A stretch of 64,000 bases of DNA from Bacillota bacterium (GCA_023420895.1 JAEZUY010000021.1:72554-136553); one strand, 5' to 3'; numbered from the stretch's first letter, positions 26,162-35,597 are shown. The notes: generated by a model from the sequence alone, not told the origin. Numbers and translations: made by a program.

Positions 26162-26395
26162 TTATGACTGAACGATTTCTACTGCAACTCTCTTATTCTG
26201 TTTCATAGCTGCAGCTTTCGCCACAGTTCTTATCGTTTTGGCAATTTTTCCATGCTTGCCTATAACTTTACCCATGTCTTCCGGTGCTACTTTTAGTTCT
26301 ACTACTGTAAGACGGCCTTTGTCAATCTCTGTTACTTCAACAGCGTCAGGATTGTCGACCAGTTCTTTTGCCATTAAACTAACTACTTCACCCAT
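26162..26395 (-). CDS. khpA: KH-domain RNA-binding protein KhpA
   Basis: 77-aa single KH domain with the GxxG loop in VIGKHGKIAKTIRT near residues 43-56. With KhpB it binds small RNAs and affects cell division in Firmicutes (family knowledge). Typical location between rpsP and rimM. GGGG site before the ATG. Confidence 0.95.
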   Translation of the reverse strand: MGEVVSLMAKELVDNPDAVEVTEIDKGRLTVVELKVAPEDMGKVIGKHGKIAKTIRTVAKAAAMKQNKRVAVEIVQS

Positions 26396-26432
26396 TTAAT
26401 TACCCCCATGGTGTATATATTATCTATATCTT

Positions 26433-26696
26433 CTATTTAGATTCTTCGAATTTATCAAGTATTCCTTGGTCTTTGAAAAGCTTGTTTACTACTTCTGTAG
26501 GTTTAGCTCCGTTTTTAAGCCATTTTACAGCTTTTTCTTCTTCTATTTTTATTTCTTTTTCAGCTGCAACTGGATTGTAAGTTCCTATAGCTTCTATTAT
26601 TCTTCCATCTCTTGGTGAACGTGAGTCCGCAACAACTATTTTGTAGTAAGGGCTCTTTTTCTTTCCTGATCTTGTTAATCTTATTTTTACTGCCAT
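26433..26696 (-). CDS. rpsP: 30S ribosomal protein S16
   Basis: 87 aa. N-terminal [20 protein letters not shown], then [20 protein letters not shown], the family signature. AGGAGG seven to eight bases upstream of ATG 26696. Between ffh and khpA, the standard order. Confidence 0.97.
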   Translation of the reverse strand: MAVKIRLTRSGKKKSPYYKIVVADSRSPRDGRIIEAIGTYNPVAAEKEIKIEEEKAVKWLKNGAKPTEVVNKLFKDQGILDKFEESK

Positions 26697-26808
26697 TATA
26701 ATTTCCTCCTAAATACTCTTTCTTTTAATTTTCTTAAATTTTATTTTTTATACTCAATTGATTTTTTCAATTAAAGTTTGTTTCCAGCTTCGAATATTCT
26801 CAGCTGAT

Positions 26809-28152
26809 TTATCTGAAAAACGGAAGAGAAAATTTACCTTTCTTCTTCATCGCTTTTTCCATATCAGTAAACTTTTTCATCATCTTCTTAGTTTCTTTGA
26901 ACTGTTTAAGAAGTTTGTTGACTTCACTTATATTAGTACCGCTTCCCTGAGCGATTCTCTTTCTTCTGCTCCCGTTTATAACATCCGGGTGCTGTCTTTC
27001 ATAAGGAGTCATCGATTTGATTATAGCTTCTATTCTGTCTACATGTTTCTCGTCTATGTCGATGTTCTGCATCTGTTTTGCGCCCATTCCCGGAATCATA
27101 CCGAGTATATCCGACATAGATCCGAGCTTTCTCACCTGGCTCATCTGATCAAGGAAATCGTCAAATCCGAATTCCTGAGATCTCAGTTTCGCCTCCATCT
27201 CTCTGGCTTTCTCTTCATCGATCGCCGTCTGAGCTTTTTCTATAAGACTTAAAACGTCTCCCATTCCCAGAATTCTAGATGCCATTCTGTCAGGATAGAA
27301 AGTTTCAAGCTGATCGAGCTTTTCTCCTACCCCTATGAATTTTATAGGTTTTCCTGTAACTGCTCTTATTGAAAGAGCCGCTCCGCCTCTCGCATCACCG
27401 TCCAGCTTAGTTAAAACCACACCGGTTATATCAAGCTGCTCATCGAAAGATTCTGCAACGTTTACAGCATCCTGTCCTGTCATCGCATCTACTACAAGAA
27501 GTCTCTCATCAGGATTCACTTCATCTATAATTCCCTGAAGTTCTCCCATGAGCTCTTCATCTATATGAAGACGTCCCGCTGTATCTATTATCACTAAATC
27601 GTTAGAATGCTTTTTAGCGTGTTCCAGCGATGCTTTAGCTATATTCACAGGGCTCGTCTTGTCTCCCATTGAGAATACCGGAATGTCAAGCTGTTTTCCT
27701 ACAACTTCAAGCTGCTTTATAGCTGCCGGTCTGTACACGTCACAGGCAACTAGCAGAGGTCTCTTCCCTTTCTTCTTCAGAAGTCCTCCCAGCTTTGCAG
27801 AAGTAGTCGTCTTACCTGCCCCCTGAAGACCGCACATCATTATTACAGTCGGAGGTTTCGAAGCAAAGTTTATCTTGCTCTCTTCTTTCCCCATTAAATC
27901 TGTAAGTTCTTCATTAACTATCTTTATAACGTGCTGTCCGGGAGTGAGGCTTTCCATCACTTCCTGACCTATAGATCTCTCTTTGACTTTCTTTATGAAA
28001 TTCTTTGCAACTCTGAAGTTTACGTCGGCTTCAAGAAGCGCCAGTCTTACTTCTTTCATTGCAAGATCTACGTCTTTTTCTGTAAGCTTTCCTTTACCTT
28101 TTAATTTATCTAAAGTTTCCTGAAGTTTACTAGATAATCCTTCGAATACCAT
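26809..28152 (-). CDS. ffh: Signal recognition particle protein Ffh
   Basis: GTPase that binds signal sequences and 4.5S/6S RNA and delivers ribosomes to FtsY. 447 aa: N domain, G domain with GLQGAGKTTTSAKLG near 108, DTAGRLH, TKLDGDARGG, and a Met-rich M domain from about 300 with the RNA-binding RKRIAQGSGT. The ATG 28152 follows a GGAGG that lies in a short hairpin (separate entry). Preceded by its usual partner ylxM. Confidence 0.97.
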   Translation of the reverse strand: MVFEGLSSKLQETLDKLKGKGKLTEKDVDLAMKEVRLALLEADVNFRVAKNFIKKVKERSIGQEVMESLTPGQHVIKIVNEELTDLMGKEESKINFASKPPTVIMMCGLQGAGKTTTSAKLGGLLKKKGKRPLLVACDVYRPAAIKQLEVVGKQLDIPVFSMGDKTSPVNIAKASLEHAKKHSNDLVIIDTAGRLHIDEELMGELQGIIDEVNPDERLLVVDAMTGQDAVNVAESFDEQLDITGVVLTKLDGDARGGAALSIRAVTGKPIKFIGVGEKLDQLETFYPDRMASRILGMGDVLSLIEKAQTAIDEEKAREMEAKLRSQEFGFDDFLDQMSQVRKLGSMSDILGMIPGMGAKQMQNIDIDEKHVDRIEAIIKSMTPYERQHPDVINGSRRKRIAQGSGTNISEVNKLLKQFKETKKMMKKFTDMEKAMKKKGKFSLPFFR

Positions 28153-28153
28153 C

Positions 28154-28167
28154 GGAGGACCACCTCC
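28154..28167 (-). promoter_or_regulatory. Ribosome binding site of ffh held in a hairpin
   Basis: Minus strand GGAGG-tggt-CCTCC immediately before the ffh ATG: the Shine-Dalgarno can pair perfectly with the next five bases. It may moderate ffh translation relative to ylxM, or melt when ribosomes arrive from ylxM, which stops 20 bases upstream. Confidence 0.5.
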
Positions 28168-28186
28168 TCATTTTTTAAGCCGTGTT

Positions 28187-28549
28187 CTAATCTACTATTT
28201 CTGAAGAAATCTCCTTTATCTTCTGAAGTTCTTCAGCCATATCTTCAGATTCGAACTTTCTGGCCTTGTTTTCTAAATCACCTGTTATTTCAAGGATTTT
28301 TCTGATCTTAGTCTTATTGTCCTCAAACTTTTTAACGAGTCCTAAAGTCTCTTCATAACTGTAGAGCTTCGACTCTGCTCTTTTCAGATTGTCATGAGCT
28401 CCCTGTCTGCTTATTCCCAGACAGTCTCCAATTTCACTTAGAGATAGATCCTGAATATAGTAAAGTTCCACAGCTGTATACTGTTTCTCACTCAAAAGTT
28501 TTCCGTAGAAATCGAAAAGATTTCCTATTTCCAGAATTTTCTCTATCAT
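28187..28549 (-). CDS. YlxM family helix-turn-helix SRP-associated protein
   Basis: 120 aa from ATG 28549 with GGTGAT upstream; the longer frame to 28570 has no better site. Sigma-70 region-4-like helix-turn-helix: YYIQDLSLSEIGDCLGISRQGAHDNLKRAE at about 28-57. YlxM stimulates SRP GTPase activity in streptococci (family knowledge). First gene of the ffh operon. Confidence 0.93.
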   Translation of the reverse strand: MIEKILEIGNLFDFYGKLLSEKQYTAVELYYIQDLSLSEIGDCLGISRQGAHDNLKRAESKLYSYEETLGLVKKFEDNKTKIRKILEITGDLENKARKFESEDMAEELQKIKEISSEIVD

Positions 28550-28876
28550 AAAATCACCGTGATTTCCCATTCTTTCCGATGGGGATTTATAATTCTTATT
28601 TTAAGTATTGTAAAGCTTAAAACTTGACAGTTAATATTCTATATTAGAATAAAACATTTGTCAATCAAAAATATATGATATTTTTGATTTTTTCTTTCAT
28701 GCGCCAGCCTATATCTAATTGACTTTTTAACTTCTATATGTAATGATAGATATAATAATATTCTTCAAACAGGAACGGATTCACAGTACATAAAAATTTT
28801 CTGTTCCTGTACATTTAAGACTAAATCCGCATTTCTGCAGACACAGTTCAGATATATTTGTAGGGGATGATTATAT
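28550..28876. other. Divergent promoter region with an inverted repeat, no gene seen
   Basis: Contains the ylxM promoter, an overlapping plus-strand TTGACA (28624) with a 15-base spacing to TAGAAT (28645), and a separated inverted repeat ACAGGAAC (28769-28776)/GTTCCTGT (28803-28810) in the leader of the DUF1836 gene. Confidence 0.5.
28636..28664 (-). promoter_or_regulatory. Promoter of the ylxM-ffh operon
   Basis: Minus strand: consensus -35 TTGACA (28664-28659), 17-base spacer, -10 TAGAAT (28641-28636). Confidence 0.7.
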
Positions 28877-29431
28877 ATGGAAAGTAGAATGAATCTATTT
28901 AAATCTATGGAAAAAGTCAGTCTTCCAAGATGGGATGACCTTCCTGAGTTCGGAATATACAGAGACCAGCTCATAACTATAGTAAACAGCGCGACTGAGA
29001 ATATATTTCAGTCAGCGGATGACAATAAGCTCACGGTTTCTATGGTCAATAATTACGTTAAATGGAAAGCTATTCCGAAGCCTGAAAAAAAGAAATATTT
29101 TAAAGTGCATATAGCTTTCTGCATCGTCATATCTGCGCTGAAGCCTATTCTTACGATTGCAAATATAAATAAGGGAATTCAGCTTCAGATAGAACTTGAA
29201 GGTGAAGAAAAAGCCTATAACAGATTCTGCGACATGGTTGAATCTGTATTTAATAAAGATATAGAAACTCTCAGCGACTTTGGGGACAATGAGGAGTTTA
29301 AAATAACTTCAAGCAACCTCGGAATTTATACGAGCTGTCAGGCTCTTTATTATAAGAAGATAGCAAACTCGATTCTCAGTTCGCTTGAACTCGAAGGAAC
29401 GGAGACTTCTGACAATGAAGATGAAAAATAA
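28877..29431 (+). CDS. DUF1836 domain protein
   Basis: 184 aa. LPRWDDLPEFGIYRDQLITI near the N terminus and LTVSMVNNYVKWKAIPKPEK at about 52-71 match DUF1836, a family with a MerR-like helix-turn-helix that is thought to be regulatory. No membrane segment. Starts at ATG 28877 behind AGGGGATG. It is a single gene between a long leader and a terminator. Targets are unknown. Confidence 0.8.
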   Translation: MESRMNLFKSMEKVSLPRWDDLPEFGIYRDQLITIVNSATENIFQSADDNKLTVSMVNNYVKWKAIPKPEKKKYFKVHIAFCIVISALKPILTIANINKGIQLQIELEGEEKAYNRFCDMVESVFNKDIETLSDFGDNEEFKITSSNLGIYTSCQALYYKKIANSILSSLELEGTETSDNEDEK

Positions 29432-29451
29432 TATTTTTATAAAAAGCAGAT

Positions 29452-29487
29452 AAAACCCTTAAGAAGCCGAACTTCTTAAGGGTTTTT
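29452..29487. terminator. Bidirectional terminator between convergent genes
   Basis: AAAACCCTTAAGAAG-ccgaa-CTTCTTAAGGGTTTT with T-runs in both directions, between the DUF1836 and msrAB stops. Confidence 0.9.
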
Positions 29488-29489
29488 TA

Positions 29490-30596
29490 TTAGTCAAAGA
29501 GCGCTTTATAAGCTCCGTATCCTTCTTCTTCCATTTCATCAAACGGTATAAATCTTAAAGATGCGCCGTTTATACAGTATCTGAGTCCTCCTCTGTCACG
29601 AGGACCGTCTTCAAAAACGTGTCCGAGGTGCGAATCTCCTCCGCTGCTTCTGACTTCTATTCTAGTCATTCCGAGCGAATTGTCCTTTTCATAGTTCACC
29701 CTGTCTTTCTCTATAGGCTTCGTAAATGAAGGCCATCCGCATCCGGCATCGTATTTATCTTCTGAAGAAAAAAGAGGTTCTCCTGTCACTATGTCCACGT
29801 ATATTCCTTTGTCGTTCTTTTTATCATATTCACTCGTAAAAGGTCTCTCAGTTCCTGCATTCTGAGTCACATCGTACTGAATATCTGTAAGTTTTTCTTT
29901 TATCTCTTCATCTGACGGCTTTTTATAGTCCTTTCCGTCTAAAAGAGGTTCATCCGCTATAGAAAGATCTATATGGCAGTATCCTCCCGGATGTTTTTCA
30001 AGATAATCCTGATGCTCCTCTTCAGCATCATAGAAATGCTCTAAAGGCTTAACCTCTACTGCAATCTTCTCACTGTATTTTTTCTGCTCTTCTTCTATGA
30101 ATTTCTCAGAAATTTCTTTCTGTTCATCATTTATATAATATATTCCTGTTCTGTACTGAACTCCTCTGTCATTTCCCTGTCTGTTCACTGAAACAGGATC
30201 TATTATTCTGAAGAAATGCATCAGAATCTCTTTTAAGCTTATTCTGTTTCTGTCGTAAACTATTTTGAGAGTTTCCGCATGTCCGCTGCTGTTATATACT
30301 AAATCTTCATATCTGGGATTTTCAGTGTTCCCGTTTGCATATCCGACAGTAGTGTCTAAAACTCCGTCTATTTTCTTAAAATATCCTTCAACACCCCAGA
30401 AACATCCTCCTGCAAGATATATTTCATCTCTGTCTTCTCCTCTTCTCATGCTGTCTACTATACTCATATTCTCATCCCTTTCTGATTTTACACTTTCCTT
30501 ATTGCTCTTTCGGTTTTGAAAAAACATCGATAGAGCCAGCAGTATCAAAGCTCCCGAAATTACTAATATAAAAACTATTTTCGAACTGAGATTCAT
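29490..30596 (-). CDS. msrAB: Membrane-anchored bifunctional methionine sulfoxide reductase MsrA-MsrB
   Basis: Reduces both epimers of oxidised Met. 368 aa: N-terminal hydrophobic anchor (about 8-26), charged linker, MsrA domain (about 57-215) with catalytic C65 in [11 protein letters not shown], MsrB domain (about 225-365) with [17 protein letters not shown] and catalytic C341 in [11 protein letters not shown]. No CxxC zinc pairs in MsrB. The anchor places it outside the membrane, repairing exported proteins. No CcdA/thioredoxin-like partner is adjacent, so the electron source is unclear. Confidence 0.94.
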   Translation of the reverse strand: MNLSSKIVFILVISGALILLALSMFFQNRKSNKESVKSERDENMSIVDSMRRGEDRDEIYLAGGCFWGVEGYFKKIDGVLDTTVGYANGNTENPRYEDLVYNSSGHAETLKIVYDRNRISLKEILMHFFRIIDPVSVNRQGNDRGVQYRTGIYYINDEQKEISEKFIEEEQKKYSEKIAVEVKPLEHFYDAEEEHQDYLEKHPGGYCHIDLSIADEPLLDGKDYKKPSDEEIKEKLTDIQYDVTQNAGTERPFTSEYDKKNDKGIYVDIVTGEPLFSSEDKYDAGCGWPSFTKPIEKDRVNYEKDNSLGMTRIEVRSSGGDSHLGHVFEDGPRDRGGLRYCINGASLRFIPFDEMEEEGYGAYKALFD

Positions 30597-30727
30597 AAGG
30601 CTTCACTCCCTTATAGAGAATATACCCTTTTTCAGTCTCTATTATTTATTTTGAATCTATATTTTTTCTTGGTCAGAATTTTTGAGAACTGAAAATCACA
30701 GAGTCTTCCCTGAAAATGCAAAAAATC

Positions 30728-30763
30728 AGCAGTTTCATATTAATTAAAATGATGAAACTGCTG
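30728..30763 (-). terminator. Terminator of the hemolysin III family gene
   Basis: CAGCAGTTTCAT pairs with ATGAAACTGCTG; on the minus strand the stem is followed by six T. It lies just after the stop at 30769. Confidence 0.85.
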
Positions 30764-30768
30764 AGTCT

Positions 30769-31419
30769 TTATGTTAAATATTTATATATGCCGATAAACT
30801 GGCTTATTGTCGCTAAAAGTATAAATATATGCCATATAGCATGATTCAGTTTTATAGATTTTTTCTTATAGAAAAATGCTCCTACTGAATACAGCACTCC
30901 TCCTATGACAATATAAGAAAAGAATCCCCATCCTATATTTCTAACCATCTGAGGAATAAAAAATATCGAACACCATCCCATAATGAGATAAAGTGCAAGT
31001 GAAAGAGCTTTTTTCTTATTGAAATTTCCTCTCTTGAAATTAGCAATCTTTGCACTTATTCCGATTATTGCTACTGTCCATATTATCCCCAAAGTCACTC
31101 TGCTTATAGTGCTGTTAAGCGCTAGAAGCATTATTGGAGTATACGTTCCGGCTATACATAAAAATATAGCTGAGTGGTCGAAGACTCTCACAAATCTTTT
31201 TACATTCACTTTCTGTATCGCATGGTAAATAGTTGACGAAAGAAACATCGCAATCATGCAGAGTCCATAAATACTGAACGCCACTATTCTAATAGCATCT
31301 CCTTCTAATATAGGCTTATAAAGAAGAACTGCCGTCGAAATTATTGCAAAGAGCGTTCCTATCCCGTGTGTTACAGAATTCCAGATTTCTTCTTTTATTG
31401 AATAAGCATTTGAAACCAT
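30769..31419 (-). CDS. Hemolysin III family (PAQR) membrane protein
   Basis: 216 aa, seven hydrophobic segments. PAQR-family residues: NSVTHGIGT near 14-22, SSTIYHAI near 60, FDHSAIFLCIAGTYTPI near 80-96, and HAIWHIF near the C terminus, giving the Ser/His/Asp/His set of a putative membrane zinc hydrolase. Function in bacteria is not settled; the cytolysin label is historical. Single gene with its own terminator. Confidence 0.93.
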   Translation of the reverse strand: MVSNAYSIKEEIWNSVTHGIGTLFAIISTAVLLYKPILEGDAIRIVAFSIYGLCMIAMFLSSTIYHAIQKVNVKRFVRVFDHSAIFLCIAGTYTPIMLLALNSTISRVTLGIIWTVAIIGISAKIANFKRGNFNKKKALSLALYLIMGWCSIFFIPQMVRNIGWGFFSYIVIGGVLYSVGAFFYKKKSIKLNHAIWHIFILLATISQFIGIYKYLT

Positions 31420-31481
31420 AAATCCCGCTCCTCTCTTTTAATATTTCGAATCTAGTTATCATAACCACATTATATCATTAA

Positions 31482-31513
31482 AAGAACGACAATACAAACT
31501 ATTTGTCGTTCTA
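31482..31513 (-). terminator. Terminator after the DUF2140-like gene
   Basis: AGAACGACAA pairs with TTGTCGTTCT around a 10-base loop; minus-strand continuation TTTTAA. Ten bases after the stop at 31524. Confidence 0.8.
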
Positions 31514-31523
31514 AAAATCAAAT

Positions 31524-32177
31524 TTACTTCGCGCCTGTATTCTTTAAAATCTCTTCAGGCACAGTAATTTCGAATATGAAAGTATTGTCCGATGCATTTA
31601 TTTCTTTCGCTCTTATCAGCATCCCCTGACTTTCAGCTATCTGCATCAGATCTATATTTATAACATTTCTCTTAGAATCTACAGACATAGGCACATTTTC
31701 AGGAACTAAAAGCGAAAAGGCCTTAACCACTATGCTGGTAGGAAGATTGAAACTTCCCGCTTCTATATCTGTAATGTGAATATCTATATTTCCGTCATCC
31801 AGAGCATTCGGCACTCCTTCTATTTCTACAGGAACATTCATTCCGACTACGCTGACTTTTCCGGCTAAATGTATCTTCTCCTTTTCAAAATACACTTCGT
31901 AAGGACTGTCCTCCGGCATAAGCACAGCTTCTAAGAAGCTGTTGAACTGTTCTTCAGTGAACTTTGTTTCAAAAGTCAGAGATTTATCCTTGTCGTCATA
32001 TTCTTCTTCTGCTCTCGGCTTCTCGAAATTCTTTTCATAATAATAGGAGCTCATATTCAGCTTAATTCCTATATACGCTCCGAAAGCTATTATTATTCCA
32101 AGCAGAATCAGAAAAGCCCATTTCCAGTAATTGGTCTGACTTCTCCCTCTGCTCTTTCTGTCTATCCTTTTTCCCAT
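31524..32177 (-). CDS. Membrane-anchored protein, DUF2140 (YpmS)-like
   Basis: 217 aa from ATG 32177 (GGAGATG upstream). Basic, Arg-rich N terminus, one membrane helix at about 20-38, then an extracytoplasmic domain. TFETKFTEEQFNSFLEAVL, KVSVVGMNVPVEIEGVP and a beta-rich LPTSIVVKAFSLLVPENVP pattern resemble YpmS/DUF2140 proteins, which are of unknown function. The match is by pattern only. Separated by 19 bases from the DUF503 gene upstream, so co-transcribed. Confidence 0.6.
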   Translation of the reverse strand: MGKRIDRKSRGRSQTNYWKWAFLILLGIIIAFGAYIGIKLNMSSYYYEKNFEKPRAEEEYDDKDKSLTFETKFTEEQFNSFLEAVLMPEDSPYEVYFEKEKIHLAGKVSVVGMNVPVEIEGVPNALDDGNIDIHITDIEAGSFNLPTSIVVKAFSLLVPENVPMSVDSKRNVINIDLMQIAESQGMLIRAKEINASDNTFIFEITVPEEILKNTGAK

Positions 32178-32196
32178 AACACATCTCCGATTCAAT

Positions 32197-32484
32197 TTAG
32201 AATTTAATTATATCGTACTCAAATTCCTGAAGTTCCGCATCAGTATTCTGAGATACGAATTCTTCTATATTCTGAAGGAAATTTTCTGCTGAAGTTTCGC
32301 TTATCTGAACAGAAGATATCCCGAGAACAAGTTCTTTATGAGAATCCTGTTTCTCAACTTCTGACACTGAAACGTTCCAGTCTTTTCTCAGCCTGTCTTT
32401 CAGACTGTATCTGACCTGTCTCTTGTCCTTCAGCGAAAAAGACCATTCTATATATATTTTCATCTTAGCTGCCGCTATGAACAT
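32197..32484 (-). CDS. DUF503 (YlxP-like) protein
   Basis: 95 aa. FSLKDKRQVRYSLKDRLRK followed by NVSVSEVEKQDSHKELVLGI is the DUF503 pattern (SLKxKR...NVSVAEV..QD). YlxP-like proteins are usually near rbfA/infB and are thought to assist ribosome or tRNA work; here the gene sits 35 bases after ftsY instead. Soluble, ferredoxin-like fold expected. Confidence 0.88.
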   Translation of the reverse strand: MFIAAAKMKIYIEWSFSLKDKRQVRYSLKDRLRKDWNVSVSEVEKQDSHKELVLGISSVQISETSAENFLQNIEEFVSQNTDAELQEFEYDIIKF

Positions 32485-32519
32485 TCTAAATCACCTTCTG
32501 ACTGCTTCAGATTTCAGTC

Positions 32520-33755
32520 TTATTCGTCTTCTCCGAATATAGCGTCTACGAACGCTTTAGAATTGAAATCCTGAAGATCGTCTATTCCTTCTCCTACTCC
32601 TACAAGTTTAACTGGAACTCTCACTGCCGACTGAACTCCGATTACGACTCCGCCTTTTGCAGTTCCGTCCAGTTTAGTAAGAACTATTCCCGTTATATCG
32701 CATGCTTCTTTGAAAGTTCTGGCCTGCTGAATTGCATTCTGTCCAGTAGTAGCATCGACTACTAAAAGAACTTCTTTTTCGGCTTCAGAGAATTCTCTGT
32801 CTACAACTCTGAATATCTTGCTCAGCTCATTCATGAGATTCTTCTTGTTGTGAAGACGTCCTGCAGTGTCGCAGATGAGAACATCCGCTTTTTTAGCTTT
32901 GGCAGACTGTATTCCGTCATATATAACTGCGGCAGGATCTGAACCCTCGCTGTGCGAAACTATATCGACACCCGATCTGTTAGCCCATTCTTCAAGCTGC
33001 TCAATTGCAGCTGCTCTGAAAGTGTCTCCAGCAGCTATTATAACTTTTTTGCCTTCATTTTTAAGACGGTGTGAAAGCTTTCCTATAGTAGTAGTCTTTC
33101 CTGCACCGTTAACTCCTACAACGAGAACTATGCTTGGAGACTTGTCCACATTGAGTTTGCTGTCTATTCCGTCAGAGTCGAGTATAGACTGCATTTCTTC
33201 TTTAAGAAGCCCTTTTATATCTTCAACTTCTGTGAGTTTTCTTTCTTTTACTTTGTCCTGAACATCTTCTATTATATTCATGCTCGTTTCTGCTCCGATA
33301 TCTGCCATTATGAGCACTTCTTCAAGATCTTCAAAAAGTTCTTCGTCTATCTTTCTGTAAGATTTCAGAACTCCATCCACTTTTCCCATTATTCCGTCAC
33401 GGGTTTTAGTAAGACCTTTTTTAAGCTTGCTGAAAAACCCTCCTTTTTCTTCAGGTTCTTCAGGCGCTTCTTCCTGAATCTCTTCCGGCTCATATTCCTG
33501 CTCTTCTGTTTCCGAAGATTCTTCTTCAGAGCTCATTTCAGAACTCTCGATTTCCTCTTCCGGTTCCTCAGATTCTATTTCATTCTCATCATCAGATTCT
33601 ATTTCAGATTCTTCTTCTGTTTCCGCAGTCTCTTCTTCTCTTTCAGTTTCCTCTGTTTCTTCTGCTTCAAGTCCATCAGAATCTTCAGACAGCTCTTCCA
33701 GTTCTTCTTTTTTATCTTTATCCTCTTTTTTTCTTCCGAATAATCTTTTTAACAT
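32520..33755 (-). CDS. ftsY: Signal recognition particle receptor FtsY
   Basis: SRP receptor GTPase at the membrane. 411 aa from ATG 33755; an 18-codon extension to 33809 lacks a good site. MLKRLFGRKK start, a long Glu/Ser-rich acidic A domain (about 12-100), then NG domain with GVNGAGKTTTIGKLS, DTAGRLH and TKLDGTAKGG. In many Clostridia ftsY follows smc; here it is about 5.5 kb away and beside the DUF503 gene. Confidence 0.96.
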   Translation of the reverse strand: MLKRLFGRKKEDKDKKEELEELSEDSDGLEAEETEETEREEETAETEEESEIESDDENEIESEEPEEEIESSEMSSEEESSETEEQEYEPEEIQEEAPEEPEEKGGFFSKLKKGLTKTRDGIMGKVDGVLKSYRKIDEELFEDLEEVLIMADIGAETSMNIIEDVQDKVKERKLTEVEDIKGLLKEEMQSILDSDGIDSKLNVDKSPSIVLVVGVNGAGKTTTIGKLSHRLKNEGKKVIIAAGDTFRAAAIEQLEEWANRSGVDIVSHSEGSDPAAVIYDGIQSAKAKKADVLICDTAGRLHNKKNLMNELSKIFRVVDREFSEAEKEVLLVVDATTGQNAIQQARTFKEACDITGIVLTKLDGTAKGGVVIGVQSAVRVPVKLVGVGEGIDDLQDFNSKAFVDAIFGEDE

Positions 33756-33871
33756 ATTTGCGCCGGCTTTGCGGCTGTTCCTCCCTTCAGAATTATTCAA
33801 AATTCTCATAATATCCGTAATTTACTATATATTATACACCAAAAATTTTAAATCTTTATTAACAGCCGGAA

Positions 33872-35548
33872 TTATTCTCCTTTAACGACTTCTATAGCTT
33901 TCTGAAGCTGTGAATCGTATTCAAGATAATCAGGCCCTATATTCTCGACATTATTGTCTATATCGACCTCATAGTCAGGCTGCACTCCGACTTTATCTAT
34001 CTTATTTCCGTTAGGAGAAAGATATTCTGCTATAGTGAGTTTGAATCCTGTTCCGTCCGGAAGCGTAACTACCGTCTGAACAGTTCCCTTTCCGTAAGTT
34101 CTGGTTCCCACAATTTTTCCTTCTCCATGGTCCTTAACTGCCGCGGCAACTATTTCCGAAGCCGATGCTGTAAACTCATTCACTATTAAAACATAAGGTA
34201 TGTCTACAACTTTTTCAGTCGACTGAACTACAGTCACATTCCCGTCTTTTCCGACAGTAGAGTAGAGATTTCCTGGTCCTACAAGATCATCAACCATGTT
34301 TCTGGCTGGTCTTACAAGACCCCCGTTATTATATCTTAAATCTATAACCAGATACTCGGCTCCCTGATTTTTTAAATCCTGATAGTAAGTTTTAAAATCT
34401 TCATAAGTAGGCTCTTCAAAAATCGCCACTTTCATATATCCTACATTGTCATCAAGCATTCTGGGAAATACAGTTTCAACCTTTATATTTCTTCTTTCAA
34501 GCGTCTTAGTCTCTCTGATTTCATTTCTTTCTTCATCTATTCTCAGTATCCCTACTGTAAGAGTAGTTCCCACTTCTCCGTCAAATGTCTTAGTGACCTG
34601 ATAAACTTGAGAGCCTTCATAAGCTACTCCGTCGACTGTTTCTATTATATCTCCAGTCTGAATTCCTGCTTCCTGAGCCGGGCTGTTGTCAACGACATCT
34701 ACAACCTGGACTTTATTATTGTAGTTTGAAGCTACATGAACACCTATCCCCACGAAACTTCCTTTAAGTGTCGAAATATAGTTCTGATATCTGTTGTAAT
34801 CCATATATTTCGAGTTCTCATCGCCAAGATATTCAAAAATCTCTTCAACGCTCTTATCTCTCAGTGCTTCTATATCTATACTGTCTCCATAGTTTTTCTG
34901 TATGAATTTCAGAATCTCTTCCTTTTTCTTTTCCTCCGGTAAATTCGGATCTATATTGAACTCGCTTCCAAGTCTTTCGAGTTTAGTTATTATAGCGGCC
35001 GCTTCACCTCTAGTTATTAAATTCAAAGGCTTGAAAGTTCCGTCGGGATAGCCGTTCAGAATTTTCATTCCTCCAAGGACATTGATATAGTGCTCTGCCC
35101 AGTTGTCTTTTATATCGCTGAATTCCACATCCGGTCCGTCAAGAACCAGAAGATTCTCATTTCTCAGGTATCTGTAAAGCATCGTAACGAATTCCGATCT
35201 CGTTATCTGATCTGTAGGATTGAAATTTCCGTCAGGATATCCCACTACAATTCTCTCATTCAGAAGATGCTTTATATAGTTCTCGCTCCATCTTCCGTCT
35301 ATATCATTAAAGAAATTATTTTCTGATTTCTTTTCCCCTATATATCTTGAAATGATTGCACAGGCTTCTTCTCTCGTAAGTTTGCCCTGGGGATTGAAAG
35401 TGTTGTCCGGATAGCCGCTTATCAGATTTTTTCCACTTAAATAGTATATCTGCTCAGCTCCCCAGTATCCGTCTAAATCTGTATATGCAAATGCTGTAGT
35501 TCCTAATAGCGCACCTATTAAAGAAAGTATAGCAATTCTTTTTTTCAT
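33872..35548 (-). CDS. SLH-domain S41 C-terminal processing protease
   Basis: 558 aa from ATG 35548 (GGAG upstream). Signal peptide MKKRIAILSLIGALLGTTAF, three SLH domains (about 18-60, 78-125, 145-185) for binding secondary wall polymer, a PDZ domain (about 255-335) with GSFVGIGVHV, and an S41 peptidase with the catalytic Ser in NEFTASASEI and Lys in GTRTYGKGTVQ. It is an exported Ctp protease fixed to the wall. A palindrome (35598-35618) lies about 50 bases upstream of the start, at its promoter. Substrates unknown. Confidence 0.93.
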   Translation of the reverse strand: MKKRIAILSLIGALLGTTAFAYTDLDGYWGAEQIYYLSGKNLISGYPDNTFNPQGKLTREEACAIISRYIGEKKSENNFFNDIDGRWSENYIKHLLNERIVVGYPDGNFNPTDQITRSEFVTMLYRYLRNENLLVLDGPDVEFSDIKDNWAEHYINVLGGMKILNGYPDGTFKPLNLITRGEAAAIITKLERLGSEFNIDPNLPEEKKKEEILKFIQKNYGDSIDIEALRDKSVEEIFEYLGDENSKYMDYNRYQNYISTLKGSFVGIGVHVASNYNNKVQVVDVVDNSPAQEAGIQTGDIIETVDGVAYEGSQVYQVTKTFDGEVGTTLTVGILRIDEERNEIRETKTLERRNIKVETVFPRMLDDNVGYMKVAIFEEPTYEDFKTYYQDLKNQGAEYLVIDLRYNNGGLVRPARNMVDDLVGPGNLYSTVGKDGNVTVVQSTEKVVDIPYVLIVNEFTASASEIVAAAVKDHGEGKIVGTRTYGKGTVQTVVTLPDGTGFKLTIAEYLSPNGNKIDKVGVQPDYEVDIDNNVENIGPDYLEYDSQLQKAIEVVKGE

Positions 35549-35597
35549 CAGCGTTTCACTCCTGTCTTTTTCTTTCACAATTCTCATTATACATTAT

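Noticed and set aside
26758..27252. 164-aa plus-strand open frame over the ffh end
   Set aside because: Antisense to the M domain of ffh; composition (His/Phe/Ser/Arg) is typical of a shadow frame.
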